Assembly (NCBI GenBank): GCA_028274465.1 | Contig: CM051457.1 | Span: 106,949,982-107,013,981 of the forward strand | Direction of reading: 5' to 3' | DNA length: 64,000 nucleotides | DNA from: Plantago ovata | Taxonomy: Eukaryota > Streptophyta > Magnoliopsida > Lamiales > Plantaginaceae | Shown here: piece by piece, positions 36,197 to 60,761 of the stretch | Numbering within the stretch: the stretch's first letter is position 1 | How the letters are laid out: every line of letters starts with the position of its first letter | Position numbers and translations under genes: made by a program | The notes under the pieces: generated by a model | Told to the model about the DNA's origin: nothing | Seen by the model: only the letters and a program-made list of their open reading frames with translations | Databases searched by the model: none

Positions 36197-36811
36197 TGAT
36201 AGGGGGTACGAGGGCTAGGTATGNNNNNNNNNNNNNNNNNNNNNNNNNNNNNNNNNNNNNNNNNNNNNNNNNNNNNNNNNNNNNNNNNNNNNNNNNNNNN
36301 NNNNNNNNNNNNNNNNNNNNNNNTGCTAGGTATGCACCGAAGAATATGCTAGGTGTCGAAAGGAAGCCCATCGTTTCGAGCATGTGTACCCTCGAAGCTA
36401 CCCTTACGGATGGCCCACCGAATTGTCCGAGAGCCCGTTGTTTCGAGTGTGGCTATCCTCGAAGCTACCCTTACGGATGGTCCGCCGAACTACCCGAAAC
36501 TACACAAACGTTCGAATGGGGCTACAATGTCTCAACTCATCGAGAAGTGTCGAAGGGGGGCCCACTCCGTATCCTATAAATATGTCCCCCCATTTATTAT
36601 CCTCATTATTCATTCATACGCATTAATATCTTCTCACTACATTGAATGGCCACCGGTCTAACTTCGGTAGGCCGGTCCTAATCCCCCTCCCTATTATTCT
36701 CCTCCGTTTGCAGGTTCACATCATCGCCCGTCAGTAAAGATACTCTTTCCATACGCTTCCATGGAACGAGAGATGGTGGGTTAGATACTTAGACCTATTT
36801 AGCCTTCATCA
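36197..36811 (+). repeat. 3' LTR of the Tat element, containing an assembly gap
   Basis: It begins TGATAGGGGG at 36197, is interrupted by 100 N, and resumes at 36324. From there to 36811 it matches the 5' LTR over 488 bases with about one difference. The next five bases repeat the ATATG target site. Confidence 0.92.
36224..36323. other. assembly gap of exactly 100 N
   Basis: A placeholder gap inside the 3' LTR. The 27 bases before it and the 488 bases after it together account for the whole 505-bp LTR with a short overlap (GCTAGGTATG on both sides), so little or no sequence is likely missing. Frames reported across the N run are meaningless. Confidence 0.95.
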
Positions 36812-36816
36812 ATATG

Positions 36817-37794
36817 GATGTTTTCCATATATATATTCGAGATTTACGCTCTTATTTCATACAAAGAAAGCTTCATATTTCAAATATGGAAGCTGGAATA
36901 AATTAGTCCCCTTTCAAAGATTATAATGATTTGTGTCTTGCCTTAATTATAGCCTTAATTTTTAGGCGGATCAAACATACACTTAATCCCCTTTTACAAA
37001 TTTGTTGAACTGTGGAAATTGAAATCAATTTCTGTACAACCCCTATTGTTATTCAGATGTCGTGGCAAAGCTTCTGAGCACATACACGGCAGATGTAGAG
37101 ATAATATCTCGAACTCTAGCTTCTCAAGCTCAATGCAAATTATGTTTTGAGGTTAATTGCATGCATAAAAATTGAGATATCATTACAACGGAAGTTGCAG
37201 AAAAATATTATACATGCAGAATTTGAGCCATATACTATGGGTTTTAATAATATAAATTGATGATATGGAGAAGCCAAAATTCTACCTAGCCTACCGATTA
37301 CAACTGGGATACAATTACAAGCCTTCTTAATTAAGTTCTAATTTTAGTACATTGAAATATATCATCAATGGGTTTAATTATATAAATTAATCCCACAATT
37401 GAAACTGCTTCTACCAGTAAACGGTAAATAAAGAAACAAGTATCAATATCATGGATTATGATACTCAAAATCAATTTCATTATAAAATTTCAAAGCATTT
37501 TTCCATCATTACATAATTACCCAATACTAACTGAAATATTAAGAAGTAGTTTTAATCTAATTTAAAAAAAAAAAGTAGTTTTAATGAAAACGTGACTGAA
37601 TCAAGTAATTAATTCTGAAAAAGTTTTCGTAGTTTGTGAAATAAAAAAAACTATATATGAATGATATGAATGAAGTAATTATATATATAATTTTGTTCGA
37701 GAAACAAAATTAATTTCAATCACTACCCATATTTACATATTGAAATTTGAAAAATGTACCAAACGGGGTCACAATTTAAAAAAAAAAAAAAAAC
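36817..37794. other. intergenic stretch right of the Tat element, no gene seen
   Basis: AT-rich DNA without supported coding frames. It continues the sequence interrupted by the Tat insertion at 25381. If the Helitron-like element to the right is long, its 5' end may lie here or even left of the Tat element. Confidence 0.4.
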
Positions 37795-37935
37795 CATTCG
37801 GGAACGAAAATTTTACGATAACTGTATTCGACGGATCTATTCCGCAATAATTTAGGACATTGATTTTGTCCGACATGGATACTCCACAATACTTTTAAAG
37901 CATTAATTATACACCCGTATAATTATATCACGGTA

Positions 37936-38580
37936 GGGGGCTCCTTAGAGCACCTAATATTAGAAAAGGGCCCTTTAGATTAACAATTACAAATTAGGCC
38001 AATTTGGAATTTTTTGGGTTGACTACATGTTATTTACGGAATTGCCCTCAGCCTTAAAACATGATTCCAAACATGGCCTTAGCTATATTTGTTTTCCTTT
38101 TTCTTTTTTAAATTATTTTCCTTTTTTTTTTTTTTTGTTTCTTCTTCAAAACAGCTCCGGCACCGGAGCTGTAAGTCGGTCGGAGCTCAACAGCTTCGAT
38201 ATGATCGGAGCTGTAGAGCTCCGATTTGATCGGAGCTGTTGAGTTCCGATCAGATCGGAGCTGTTGAGTTCCGATCAGATCGGAGCTCAACAGCTCCGAA
38301 CAGATCGGAGCTGTTGAGCTCCGATCTGATCGGAGCAGCTCAGCAAATCGGAGCTGCATCAGCTCCGATTTGCTGTAAAAAAAATCTTTTTTATTTCTTT
38401 TTTTTTTTTTTTTGCTTTTTTTTAATGTTTTTTTACTTTTTTTTATTTTTAAAGATAAGGCCTGTTTGTTTTCAGAATTTGGGCTTTTGTATTCAGAGTT
38501 TTGGTCAAAGTCGGGGCCTAATCTGTAATTGTTTATCTAAGGGGCCCTTTTCTAATATTAGAGCATCTAAGGGGCCCTTA
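37936..38580. mobile_element. TIR element (MITE) nested in the Helitron-like array
   Basis: Inverted ends of about 65 bp lie at 37936-38000 and 38516-38580, roughly 85% matching. Both contain TAATATTAGAAAAGGGCCC and an AACAATTACA(A/G)ATTAGGCC stretch. There is no transposase frame. A target-site duplication could not be fixed because the right end runs into an AT microsatellite. The interior holds a palindromic GATC-rich array. Confidence 0.7.
38155..38370. repeat. palindromic GGAGCTC/GATCGGAGC array
   Basis: Tandem and inverted copies of words such as GATCGGAGCTGTTGAG and its complement recur about every 20-27 bases. It is dense in GATC and GAGCTC palindromes and sits in the interior of the TIR element. 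It would fold into complex hairpins. Confidence 0.85.
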
Positions 38581-38592
38581 TAAAGTTATGGG

Positions 38593-38727
<135 letters not shown>

Positions 38728-40009
38728 ACGGGTGTATTCGACAGTAGTTTAAAATACTAACTGTGTTCGACGGGTCGAATTAGTTTATTTAACAATAATT
38801 TAGATCACTTATTGTGTTTATGTCTATTATATCATAATTTTATAGCAGTAATTGTATTCGATAGGTCTATTCCATAATAATTTTAAATCATTAACTCTAT
38901 TGATCCGATGGGTCTATTAAACAATAGTTTAATTAGAATACTAATTAGTTGTGTTCGATGGGTTTATTGCACAAAACTATTAGAAAACTAAATGCAATTG
39001 ACAGATTTAATCCATAATAATTTTAGAGCATTATGTACGTCGAATCTATTAATCAGTAGTTTAATTAAAGTATTAAACCAATATCGGTGTCTGGGAGGTC
39101 TAATCCACAATACTTTAGATCACTAACTACATTTGATATATCTATTCCGCAATAATTTAGGAAATTGATTGTGCTCGACAGGTCTACTCCACAATACTTT
39201 TTAAAGCACCAACTATATTCGACGGGTGTATTCAGCAGTACCTTAGAACATTAATTGTGTTCGACGGGTATATTCAACAATACTTATGGCATAATCATAT
39301 TCAATGAGTCTATTTCACATTAATTTCGAGCATTTATTGTGTTTAGGTCTATTCTATCGTACTCTAGAGTACTAACTGTATTCAACAGGCCTATTTTGCA
39401 ATAATTTAGAACATTAACTATGTTCGACGGGTCTATTTTGTAATAATATAGAACACTAACTATACTCAGTAGGTCTATTCCAAAATAATTTTGAGTATTA
39501 ACTTATTAACTAACTTCAACAGATCTATTCAACAGTACATTAGAACATTAACTTTGCTCAACTGGTTTATTTCGCAATAATTTAGAGAACTAACTATGTT
39601 CGACAAGTCTATTGCACATATATTTAGAGGACTAATTGTGCTTAATGAATCTGTTTCGCAATAAATTAGAACGTTAATTGCATTCGATGGGTCTATTTAA
39701 GTAATAATTAAGAATAGTAACCATGTTCCATGACTTTTTCTGCAATAATTTAGTTAATAAATTTGTTTTACGGGTTTATTTCGTAATAATTTGGAATAAC
39801 GATTACATTTGATTGAATGTTTAGAGTACGGTGTTCAACTATGTCCTAATTGATAGACTAAATACATGATTATGAACGTAGTATACGTGGTAGACATGTA
39901 GCATTTACATCTTTATAAAAAAATTTAATTTGTAAAATATTTGTGACATTTTGATATTATCATTTCAAAATTATTATTCCCCGTCGAAACTCGACGGGTT
40001 ATTTACTAG

Positions 40010-41659
40010 TGGTATTACTATTACCAAACATTTGGACTTTCTTGAGTCCGTAATTCTCCATGCTCACAAGTTACTTCTTTAAACTATTGCCCAATTTTAT
40101 TTTACAAATCCGAGAATTTAATCACCTTCGTTCTAGTTGTGTAATGCTACAAATATAGAATTAAAATATTACAAACTTAGTTGGTAGATTATCAGTTGTG
40201 AGTTGAAGTTTTATTAACTAAAAAAAGATGTTTCTTTTTACTTATAATAGCATAAAAGAGAAAGTTCAGGAAACAATAACTACTAATTTTCCAAGAAAAC
40301 AAGATGCCAAAGAAGATGAGAAACCAATATTTTTCAAAAAAAAACAAATGATTTTTCCTCCAATTTCTTTTCTTTTCCCTTGAAATTACCCAAATCATGC
40401 CAGGCCTAATTGTTTGATTTACATACCACTGCCATAAATGATCAGCAAATCAAGTCGTTTGATTTACAATATCATTACTATAAATAAAATTATGTGGTTA
40501 AATTCGAATTCAAATGGTCAATGGTGTCTAATTATTGTAATTAATCCATACTTATTAATTATCAATTATTATATATGCATATATGATGTGGTAATACCAT
40601 CATTAATTCAATATCAGTCTAAATTTAGTAAATTGTTAGCTAATTTTAAACAAAATCTCAAAATAATATGTCAAATCGACATCTTTAACTCAATTTATTT
40701 AAATTAAGAATTTAATAGCTAATTTCAAACATAATCAGAAAAATCATCCTAAGTCAAATCGTATCTTTCAATATTATAGAATAATTATTAATTACACAAT
40801 TATATATATACATTTCTATAGCATCAACTAGTCAACTACGACTATAAATACAAGTCTACTTTTTATTTCTTCCATCACTCGAACTCTCTCACTTCTCATT
40901 CGTCTATATGTTTTCTTCAATGGAGAGAGAAGCGAATCAAGTTGCCGGTTGATTTCCATGGTCATTTCGACCGATTCCCCAATAAATACAATTATATCCC
41001 AACCAACCACCTTATGAGAATAATGTTTATATAGTCTCTCCATCAACAATGTTTCCGATAGTCGATCAGTCATGATGTGGTAATATTTTATTTTATTCAT
41101 TAAATATCAATACATAACATAAAGAAATGATTTGATGAACATATATACACTCTCTAGCATGCATAATTCCACTTTCTTATACTACATTTGAATTTCAATT
41201 TTTCAGTTTTAAGAAAAACCTGAACATGTTCAAGAGGCGTAAATTTTACGCTATGGTAAATATCGAATATGTTTCCAAGTTGAAGTGGAAGAAACTGACA
41301 TCCATTGCATAAAAATTCCTGACCAGTGTTGGAAGGCAAACAACCCAAATATTTTTATTGCAGACTTATGACAATAATTAACGTTACATACAATTTATTA
41401 CAAGCAAAAGACATTTTGATTTTCTTGCAATGGACAAATTAAACATTGGTGATAGTTTTAAGAGTTTATATCAAACTAGTGTGAGAACTAAAATAATTCT
41501 TACATTTTAGTTAGTGAAAAAATTACTACAAATTAGTGATTTTATCAGATCATTAATTACCATATTTAATCATATCACATGAAATTAACATAATTATATA
41601 AAAAAAATGAAACCAAGCATCTTTTCTCCACCATATCATTCTATTCCAAAAGCATCACT
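40010..41659. other. intergenic stretch, no gene seen
   Basis: Very AT-rich sequence with short chance frames on both strands. I see no domain, RNA gene or clear repeat end in it. Confidence 0.5.
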
Positions 41660-42460
41660 TACTTTCTCCAAGTATCGTCATCAATAACCCAAACCATAGT
41701 CTTAAACATCATTCTCAAACGTAGTTTTCCAAGCATCACCAAAAACACATCACAGTCCCAAGCATCATCCTCAAACGTGATTCTGGATTGCTTAGTCGAA
41801 GCATTGCAATCACACAAGTATCACCATCAATTCATACCACAATCTCAATCATCAATCCTCAAGCATGATTTTGAATTGCTTAGTTGGTGTCTGCAACAGT
41901 TTAACTTATCCAGCTTATCACTTACTAAGCAGAAATAGTTTTTTTAGTGTTTGTAACAGCTTATAAGCTGGCAGATTCTCTTAAATTAAGCTGGATAAGT
42001 TGAAGTTGGAGAATCTGGGTTGTACCTCCTTAAATCAAGCTGGATTTTAGTTGTTTTTGTCCAAAAAGTTAGGTTTGCAAACACCACTCCTACAACTTAT
42101 CTAAATTTTAAGCAGTTTTTTGCAAACACCCATCAAATTCTCTAATAAGTCAACTTTACCAACTTCTCCTTCAATTAAACCACTATTTTAAGTTGAAGCT
42201 ATTGCAGACACTCCCTTAGTCCAGGCATTGCATCCACACAAGTATATATCATGAGAAATCCATACCACCATCCCAAGCATCATACACAAATATGGTTTTG
42301 GGTTGTTTAGTCCAAGAATCAAAGTTACACCAGTATCATCAACAATCGAACCCACACTTCCAAGCATCATGGTCACACAAGATTATGGTTGTTCTAGGTT
42401 GCTCAGTCACAAGCATTACAAACATTCAAACCCAAACATTACACCCCATTTTCGCACGCA
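41660..42460. repeat. degenerate tandem array, period about 88 bp
   Basis: Four to five diverged copies share the order CCAAGCATCAT, then a G/T-rich middle with TTGCTTAGTC or TTGTTTAGTC, then CATTGCA.CACACAAGTAT and ATACCA. One unit is split by the hAT-like MITE at 41886. Frames crossing it are not genes. Confidence 0.7.
41886..42213. mobile_element. hAT-like MITE, 328 bp
   Basis: The left end GGTGTCTGCAACAG and the right end CTATTGCAGACACTC are inverted copies, with related subterminal sequence (AACTTA words). The flanking 8-mers GCTTAGTT (41878-41885) and CCTTAGTC (42214-42221) agree at six of eight positions and come from the interrupted tandem repeat. The 8-bp target size and the TGTCTGCAA ends suit the hAT superfamily. 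There is no transposase. Confidence 0.7.
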
Positions 42461-42479
42461 TCAAGTATTATTAATTATC

Positions 42480-44399
42480 CAAGATCTCTTCGGGATTAAC
42501 CTTGGTTATGAGCATATTATAAATAGCAACGTACCGTTATTCCAAATTAATTAATGAACCAAGTTTGCTCCTTAAACAAACAAGTGAAGTGTGCTTGACA
42601 TGACCTTCACATCCTCAACACTAGAAATCTTCTATTGGGGTGGACAGTAGAAATTAGACATGGCCTAATAATTCAATAAACACTCCACAAAATTTGTTTT
42701 CATCATTTTGATCATGAAGATCATTTCCACGGCAACAACCATTATGCATTGTTAGTGAATTAAAATAATATGATATGTAAAGTTTGAACACTTTACCGGA
42801 TGGTCCTCAAGACTTGCATCAACATTACTTTGCTTCATACTTTGATTCTGTCCCGCGCCAATTCTCAAGCCTTATCTTCAAACATCTCATGAACGAATCT
42901 TGTCTTAAGTTTGTTGGAGAATTCGTATTCACGCGGGAATGTGAGAGTTGGAAGATTGAACAAGATAGAATGTTGTTAATATCATATAACCATAATAGAA
43001 ATGAACTTGTATAGAATCAAACTTGTACAAAGACATATGTCAATACATAACAATAATCAACTTTACAAAGTAAACTTCCCTGAATCTTGATTCATCCATA
43101 AAGTGTTCCTTCGTACTCCACGAGAACTAAGCATGATGGATGCTATTCCATGTCTTCAAGCAACTCCAAAATGGTAACAAGTAACAAGAAATGGCGAGTA
43201 GAGTTGATAGTTTGACTATCTCTCCTTAAGACAAGATTGCCCCCCTCATGGTGCTTACGGGATTATGGCAATAGTCTCCCAGGGTAAAACTACTTTTAAG
43301 ACGACTCAGAAGCACTACAATAGCTGAATCTATCGAACTTACTTTAAGTATGAATGGTACAAAAGAGCAAAGAGGGAGAAGGAGATCAGTTTTCAAGTAT
43401 ATTAGAAGAAAGACTTCTTCTCTTATTTTTATATCAAATGAATCCTCTCCCAAGTGTTACAACCCTTCCAAATTGTGTCTAAATCATCATCCCGATGTTT
43501 TAAGACGAATGTATGTGTCCCATCACAATTTAAGGGATGTATATATTCATGAAAACACTTGAAAATTCACCACCTTTGAACAGGTGCGAACCTGTTCACA
43601 ATGTTGCAACATTGCCTTAGTTTCGCTGCTGTGAAACCTTTTACAAAGAGTTAGGAACCTTAACGCTGTAGCATTCTTTTACATAATGTTGCATCGAAGT
43701 TTACTGTAACGCTATGAGATAGTTTGATATCAACGCTATGTTCTATACATCAATGTTGCAGCGAAGCTTTCAAGTAACTTTCTATGATATTAATGCACCA
43801 GCGAGATATGAGTGTTCACTCTTATTGAGTTCTGTGGAACTTATTGGCTACTTGGTGGAATGAAAATGATTTCTTTTCCAAAAAAAGGATATGTGTTAAG
43901 TTAACATTTAAATACATTGTTATTCAATCATGCAGAGCAGATAAATATGCTATTGTCCACATGGGTAACATAGAAAACAATCCATCTGAAAAGTGTATAA
44001 AAACCGCATTCGGTTCAGTATTTAACTCATACCTTTCTTGACCTTTCAACTAAGATCAAACATCTTTTCTTATCTCTTTAATATATGATATATGTAGTCC
44101 ATTGGGTTACAACGATATTAATTTAAGAAGGGTCCAATGTGTAACTAGATGCAAGGGCTATGCAAGTATAATCCGCTCGTTGCAGTGTTGCACTACTACA
44201 TGGGTCTGACACACACCTTACCAAATTGAAATGTTATTGGTTTCTTGTAGTTTAAGTAGTTTAAGTGCCAGTTTAAATATGATTGTTCCATAGCAGTACC
44301 TTACTCTTTTACCAAATCTGATATTGTAACCATTGTGCATTTATAAATTTGTCCCAAAAATTGCAAAGAAACAAAATCCCCAAATGTGAAGTCTGAACA
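42480..44399. other. intergenic stretch upstream of MED12, no gene seen
   Basis: Moderately AT-rich DNA with chance frames (the longest about 75 codons) and no recognisable domains. A stretch at about 43230-43300 (CCCTCATGGTGCTTACGG) looks like degenerate retroelement non-coding sequence, but I cannot assign it. Confidence 0.4.
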
Positions 44400-44790
44400 A
44401 GGAACCTCCATTTCTCTCTCTACACTATAGTACATAAAACTTCCTAAAAAGAAACTACTCTCTCTCTCTACTTACTCTCTCTCTCTATATCTTGCAACGT
44501 ATACACACACATACAATCGATACGTACAGACAGAAATAGGAATAAACGACACACTTACGATTCTCCCCCCCGTGGATTCGGATTTCGCATACTCTCGATT
44601 TCCAATCCAAATTCAGCAAAAAATTAATTACGAGTACCTTTCTTTCGTCCTTTTTTCCTCTTCAATTTTGTTAATTTTGAGCCCTCTCTCCCAAAAACCC
44701 TAGTTTTTTCCCCTTTTGCTCTGTAACTGCAGTTTCTGAAAATCCAAACGTCGTTTTCGCACTCGTTAAAATCCAAACACTGTTTATCAG
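44400..44790 (+). promoter_or_regulatory. MED12: promoter-proximal region and 5' UTR exon of MED12
   Basis: CT-rich tracts (44455-44490) are followed by leader-like sequence. It ends at a strong donor, TTTATCAG followed by GTATGC at 44791. The matching acceptor is ATTACAG at 46439, so the coding region starts in the next exon. The transcription start is not fixed. A leader intron of 1.65 kb is implied. Confidence 0.6.
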
Positions 44791-44817
44791 GTATGCATTT
44801 CGTTCCTTCTCATCACC

Positions 44818-44818
<1 letters not shown>

Positions 44819-44863
<45 letters not shown>
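44819..44863. repeat. ATT trinucleotide microsatellite
   Basis: About 15 ATT units near the 5' end of the MED12 leader intron. Confidence 0.9.
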
Positions 44864-44864
<1 letters not shown>

Positions 44865-45034
44865 GTTACTATTATTATTGTTTTCATTTTTTTCTTTTAC
44901 TTGTTGGAGCATCAAAGTCTTTTCAGTTTCTTATTCGTTTTCGATTTGTGATTAGCTGTTTGGTTGTATAGGATATAGTGTAGGTGAATGCTGACTTTAC
45001 TACAGTGTGCTATATCAGAAGGACCTGAACTTGC

Positions 45035-45817
45035 TGTGTTCTCAATGTAGATGATTTAAGTTTAGACACGCTTGGTTCGCTAATTCGGGGAAATGAGTTT
45101 GTATGAACATGATCTAATTATTAATTTTCGACGTGATTGAGGTTTTGGGGATTGGGGGGTGGGGGGTGGGGTAGGTCACATTCACTAATTGGAAGAGAAA
45201 GAATAGTAGCTCAGTTTTACTTGATCTTTTCTATTAATTTGAAGTCATGTTCTGTTAGTCACTCTTTTGTCGTCGTGTCTGCGTAGAGCCATGTGTTTAT
45301 TTAGTGATTGGATTAGTAAGACTTTATTGATACAATTTTTTAATAGCATGTAGCAGAGTTTCCATATACTATATGAACTTGAACTAAACGTTCATAATCC
45401 TTGCATTAAAGCATGCACTTAATATTCTGTTTGTTGTTTAGGTGGTTGTGTTCTCAATGTTGATGATTTAAGTTTAGACACGTGTGGTTCGCTAGTTCGG
45501 GGAATTGAGTTTGTATGAACATGATTGAGATTGGGGGGGTGGGGGTTAGGTCACATTCATTAATTGGAAGAGAGAATCGTTCATGTGACACATTTTCAAT
45601 TGATCTTTTCTATTAATTTAAAGCCATGTTCCGTTAGTCACTCTTTTGTCGTCATGTCTGCGTAGAGCCATGTGTTTATTTAGTGATTGGATTGGCAAGA
45701 CTTTATCGATACAATATTAATAGCATGTAGCAGAGTTTCCATATACTATATGAACTTGAACTAAACGTTCATAATCCTTGCATTAAAGCATGCACATAAT
45801 ATTCTGTTTGTTGTTTG
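45035..45817. repeat. MED12: 0.4-kb tandem duplication in the MED12 leader intron
   Basis: Copy 1 (45035-45440) and copy 2 (45447-45817) both run from TGTTCTCAATGT to ATATTCTGTTTGTTGTTT in the same order and direction. They show a few substitutions and an indel of about 35 bp around a G-rich tract (GGGGGGTGGGG). The similarity points to a fairly recent duplication. Each copy carries the G-rich tract and the word AGTCACTCTTTTGTCGTC. Confidence 0.9.
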
Positions 45818-46487
45818 TGAGAGGGAACAACTGCACCTGATAATAGAATAGTACGCATTGTTCTATCAAGTCAGCCAAGTATGGTGTTTATTCACTGGAA
45901 TAAAACATTCTTAGACGAAACTCAAGTGTCATGATATTTCTTTGAGTATTTACCACTTAATTGAACAGCTTACTCGACTTTGTATGGCAGTGATATGTGA
46001 TATGTCGCCTAAGTTTGAATCTATATGTTACACATTCAGTTTCCTTTTGGTATATAAATGAAAAATACAAGCTTATCCAACCGTATCTGTTGGCCTTCTT
46101 TTTTTTTTGGGTAATTTTGTTTCATATTGATTGATTTATCTAAAATGGATAATTTGCATAATTTTATCCAATCGAATTCTTAGAATAGAAAAATTTGTAA
46201 TCACGACGTCCATGTGATGTTTGTGGACAAAAACTAAATATTCTAAAATGCAAATTGTATTTATTAGTAGTAGATAATTATGCTTGCATTTATATGCAAC
46301 AATTAATGTTGTTCGATATACCTGTTTCTATTTTTATTTTTATTATTATTTATATATGTAAATGGTATCAAGTATATCTTGGAATATGGAAACTATATGA
46401 GAAAAATATATCAGATTCGCTGGCCTATGTTTATTACAGCTCGATGCTGGTGGCGGCATGTGGAGCAGCAGATGATTATTTGGAGAT

Positions 46488-59025
<12,538 letters not shown>

Positions 59026-59640
59026 TTATACCTCAACAACAGGGGTGATTTGCTTATGAAATCCTGCAGGATTTGGGGTACTTGTTCTTTCCAAAAGACT
59101 AAGGTTACAAGTATGAACAAGTATTTTGCAACACTAATGGAGTGTGTCATTTTGTGAAGTTCATTAATATTACCATATCTCCGTAATTTTCCAAGTCATG
59201 GGAGGAATAGGTAAAAGGACCAAACTTCAGGAGATGACCCCAACAGAGGATTGTCTGTGTTCCCTGAATATCTCTCTCATTGTTGACGACCTCTTGGGAA
59301 GGGTAGCCTTGCCTTCGCAGCCAAGGATGCTTGCTGCTGGAAGGCTGGGTTTTGTTTGTGGGGCCCATGGTGGTTCCAAATGGATTATATCTTAAGAAAG
59401 ACAGCCATTTCATATGGTATCGGATGGAAGTACGAGTCCGCACCAGATAAAAACTGGTTGGTTGATCAGTGTCGACTCTGGATACTGCTGCCCGCAAACC
59501 TCAGTGTGTACAGAGTTTGTTGTACATAGAGAAGTATCATCTATCATCTTCATACCCATCAAGGGGGTTTACTAATGTATTATCATGAACAGCTTGTAAC
59601 TTCATACTACATAGTAGTTAATTTCGGTGCACCCCGATTG
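59026..59640 (+). other. MED12: probable 3' UTR and flank of MED12
   Basis: The sequence after the TGA stop has no coding frame of note and is likely 3' UTR. AT-rich stretches around 59570-59640 could carry the polyadenylation signal, but a single site cannot be chosen. Confidence 0.4.
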
Positions 59641-60611
59641 TGCTGCTATATGGACCTTTATATGGTAATTTCACAATTTTGAGTCATTGTCGTTTATCTT
59701 CAATTCCATGTGTCTGAGCCATTTGAGGCAGTGGTTGAAGTGAATCCTGATAATGAACATGACAGGGGAACAATAGGATGAGACCCATTTGTTTGGGATT
59801 AGTGCAGTACATGTATCTGTGTACGGGGGGAAGAAGTATCAGTTTTTTCATTTTGGTAATTCTTGATCAGATTCTGAAAATTAAGAGAATGCTGTATCTT
59901 CGGTTTGCTTATTGTGACTTTATATGTTTGGGGACGCCATTTGTCTGATTAGTGAAGTTTGTGCAATATTCCTGTCCCGTTAGACCTGTCGGCGTGGGGA
60001 GCCATGCTGCGGCAGGCATTATGACAAGCAATTTGGGGCTGCCAAAAATAAAATCCGAACATAATTAGAGTGTGGCGAATGAATCTGAACATAAATTAAA
60101 CTAAACTGAGCTGAATTAAAATTAATGAGTTTAATTATGTGACTAGAATTGGAGCACCGCGCTTAGTATTTGTGAAACAAATAATTACTCCAGCCATTAT
60201 ATTGAACTTCTGTATTACTGAATCATCAAATGCTTGCATCTTGGAAATAATCAGACATTACAAACCTTGCTGCGGGAAAAACAAAGAAAGCCAATTTCAG
60301 GTCAAAACTAGATAGATTTTATGCAAAAGTAGACTCTTCCCCTAGCACTCGAACCTATAATCTTGAATTCTTCGTTGACGAATTGCACGCACTGGGAAGA
60401 TAGATATTTTCGAATATTTTGTCTCTCCTCTCTCTTCTTCACCACTTTATATCTTTTAAGCTTTAAACTAATGTCGTCAAATCAATAAAAAGGGGTTACG
60501 TTGAATATCATGGATCATCTTGTCAATAGCAAAGATATATGAAATGAAAGTAATTACATGGTTCAGGTGGCAGGCAACGATACTTCAAGAACTGTAGAAA
60601 ACTTTTTGTAC
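59641..60611. other. intergenic stretch, no gene seen
   Basis: Ordinary AT-rich DNA between MED12 and the TOPLESS fragment. I looked for a neighbouring TOPLESS exon on the minus strand here and found none. Confidence 0.5.
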
Positions 60612-60761
60612 CTCGGAGGCTCTTGAAGCATCGAAAGAAAGATTTTCAAATTTGCATAATGATCTTAGACCATCGGTATTAGGTAAGATCTTGATTCCAT
60701 TATCATTTGCAGAAACACCCAAAAGTCTACCATCCTTGTAAGAGCGAATTCTTCGGCTTGC
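60612..60761 (-). pseudogene. isolated TOPLESS/TPR co-repressor exon fragment
   Basis: On the minus strand an exact 150-bp, 50-codon open block is bordered by an acceptor (GATTTTAG) and a donor (GTACAA). The peptide contains SANDNGIKILPNTDG and FENLSFDASRASE, wording typical of the WD40 region of TOPLESS-related co-repressors. No other exon of that family lies on either side within the window. It is therefore a lone exon: a relic of a deleted gene or a fragment carried by a transposon. The reading frame has no stop, so the event may be recent. The exact family member cannot be told. Confidence 0.7.

Larger units (their letters stand above)
25382..36811 (+). mobile_element. Ty3/gypsy LTR retrotransposon, Tat lineage, near-whole and young
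   Basis: The element is 11.4 kb, including 100 N, and is flanked by a perfect 5-bp target-site duplication ATATG (25377-25381 and 36812-36816). The LTRs begin TGATAGGGGG and end CCTTCATCA. The order gag, protease, reverse transcriptase, RNase H, a second archaeal-type RNase H, integrase, then about 4 kb before the 3' LTR, is the hallmark of the Tat lineage (Retand/Ogre relatives). The two LTRs differ at roughly one position over 488 comparable bases. That suggests an insertion on the order of 100 thousand years old or less at usual plant rates. The sense coding part looks whole or has about one break. Copy number cannot be judged from one window. Confidence 0.93.

Noticed and set aside
36145-36579. 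Open frame spanning the N run
   Set aside because: It is an artefact of reading through 100 N. The same LTR sequence in the 5' copy is non-coding.
42784-43014. 76-codon plus-strand frame upstream of MED12
   Set aside because: No recognisable domain, no splice context, and an isolated position in AT-rich DNA.
43080-43560. Possible LTR-like sequence upstream of MED12
   Set aside because: The wording is reminiscent of plant retroelement non-coding DNA, but I found no paired ends, target duplication or coding part.
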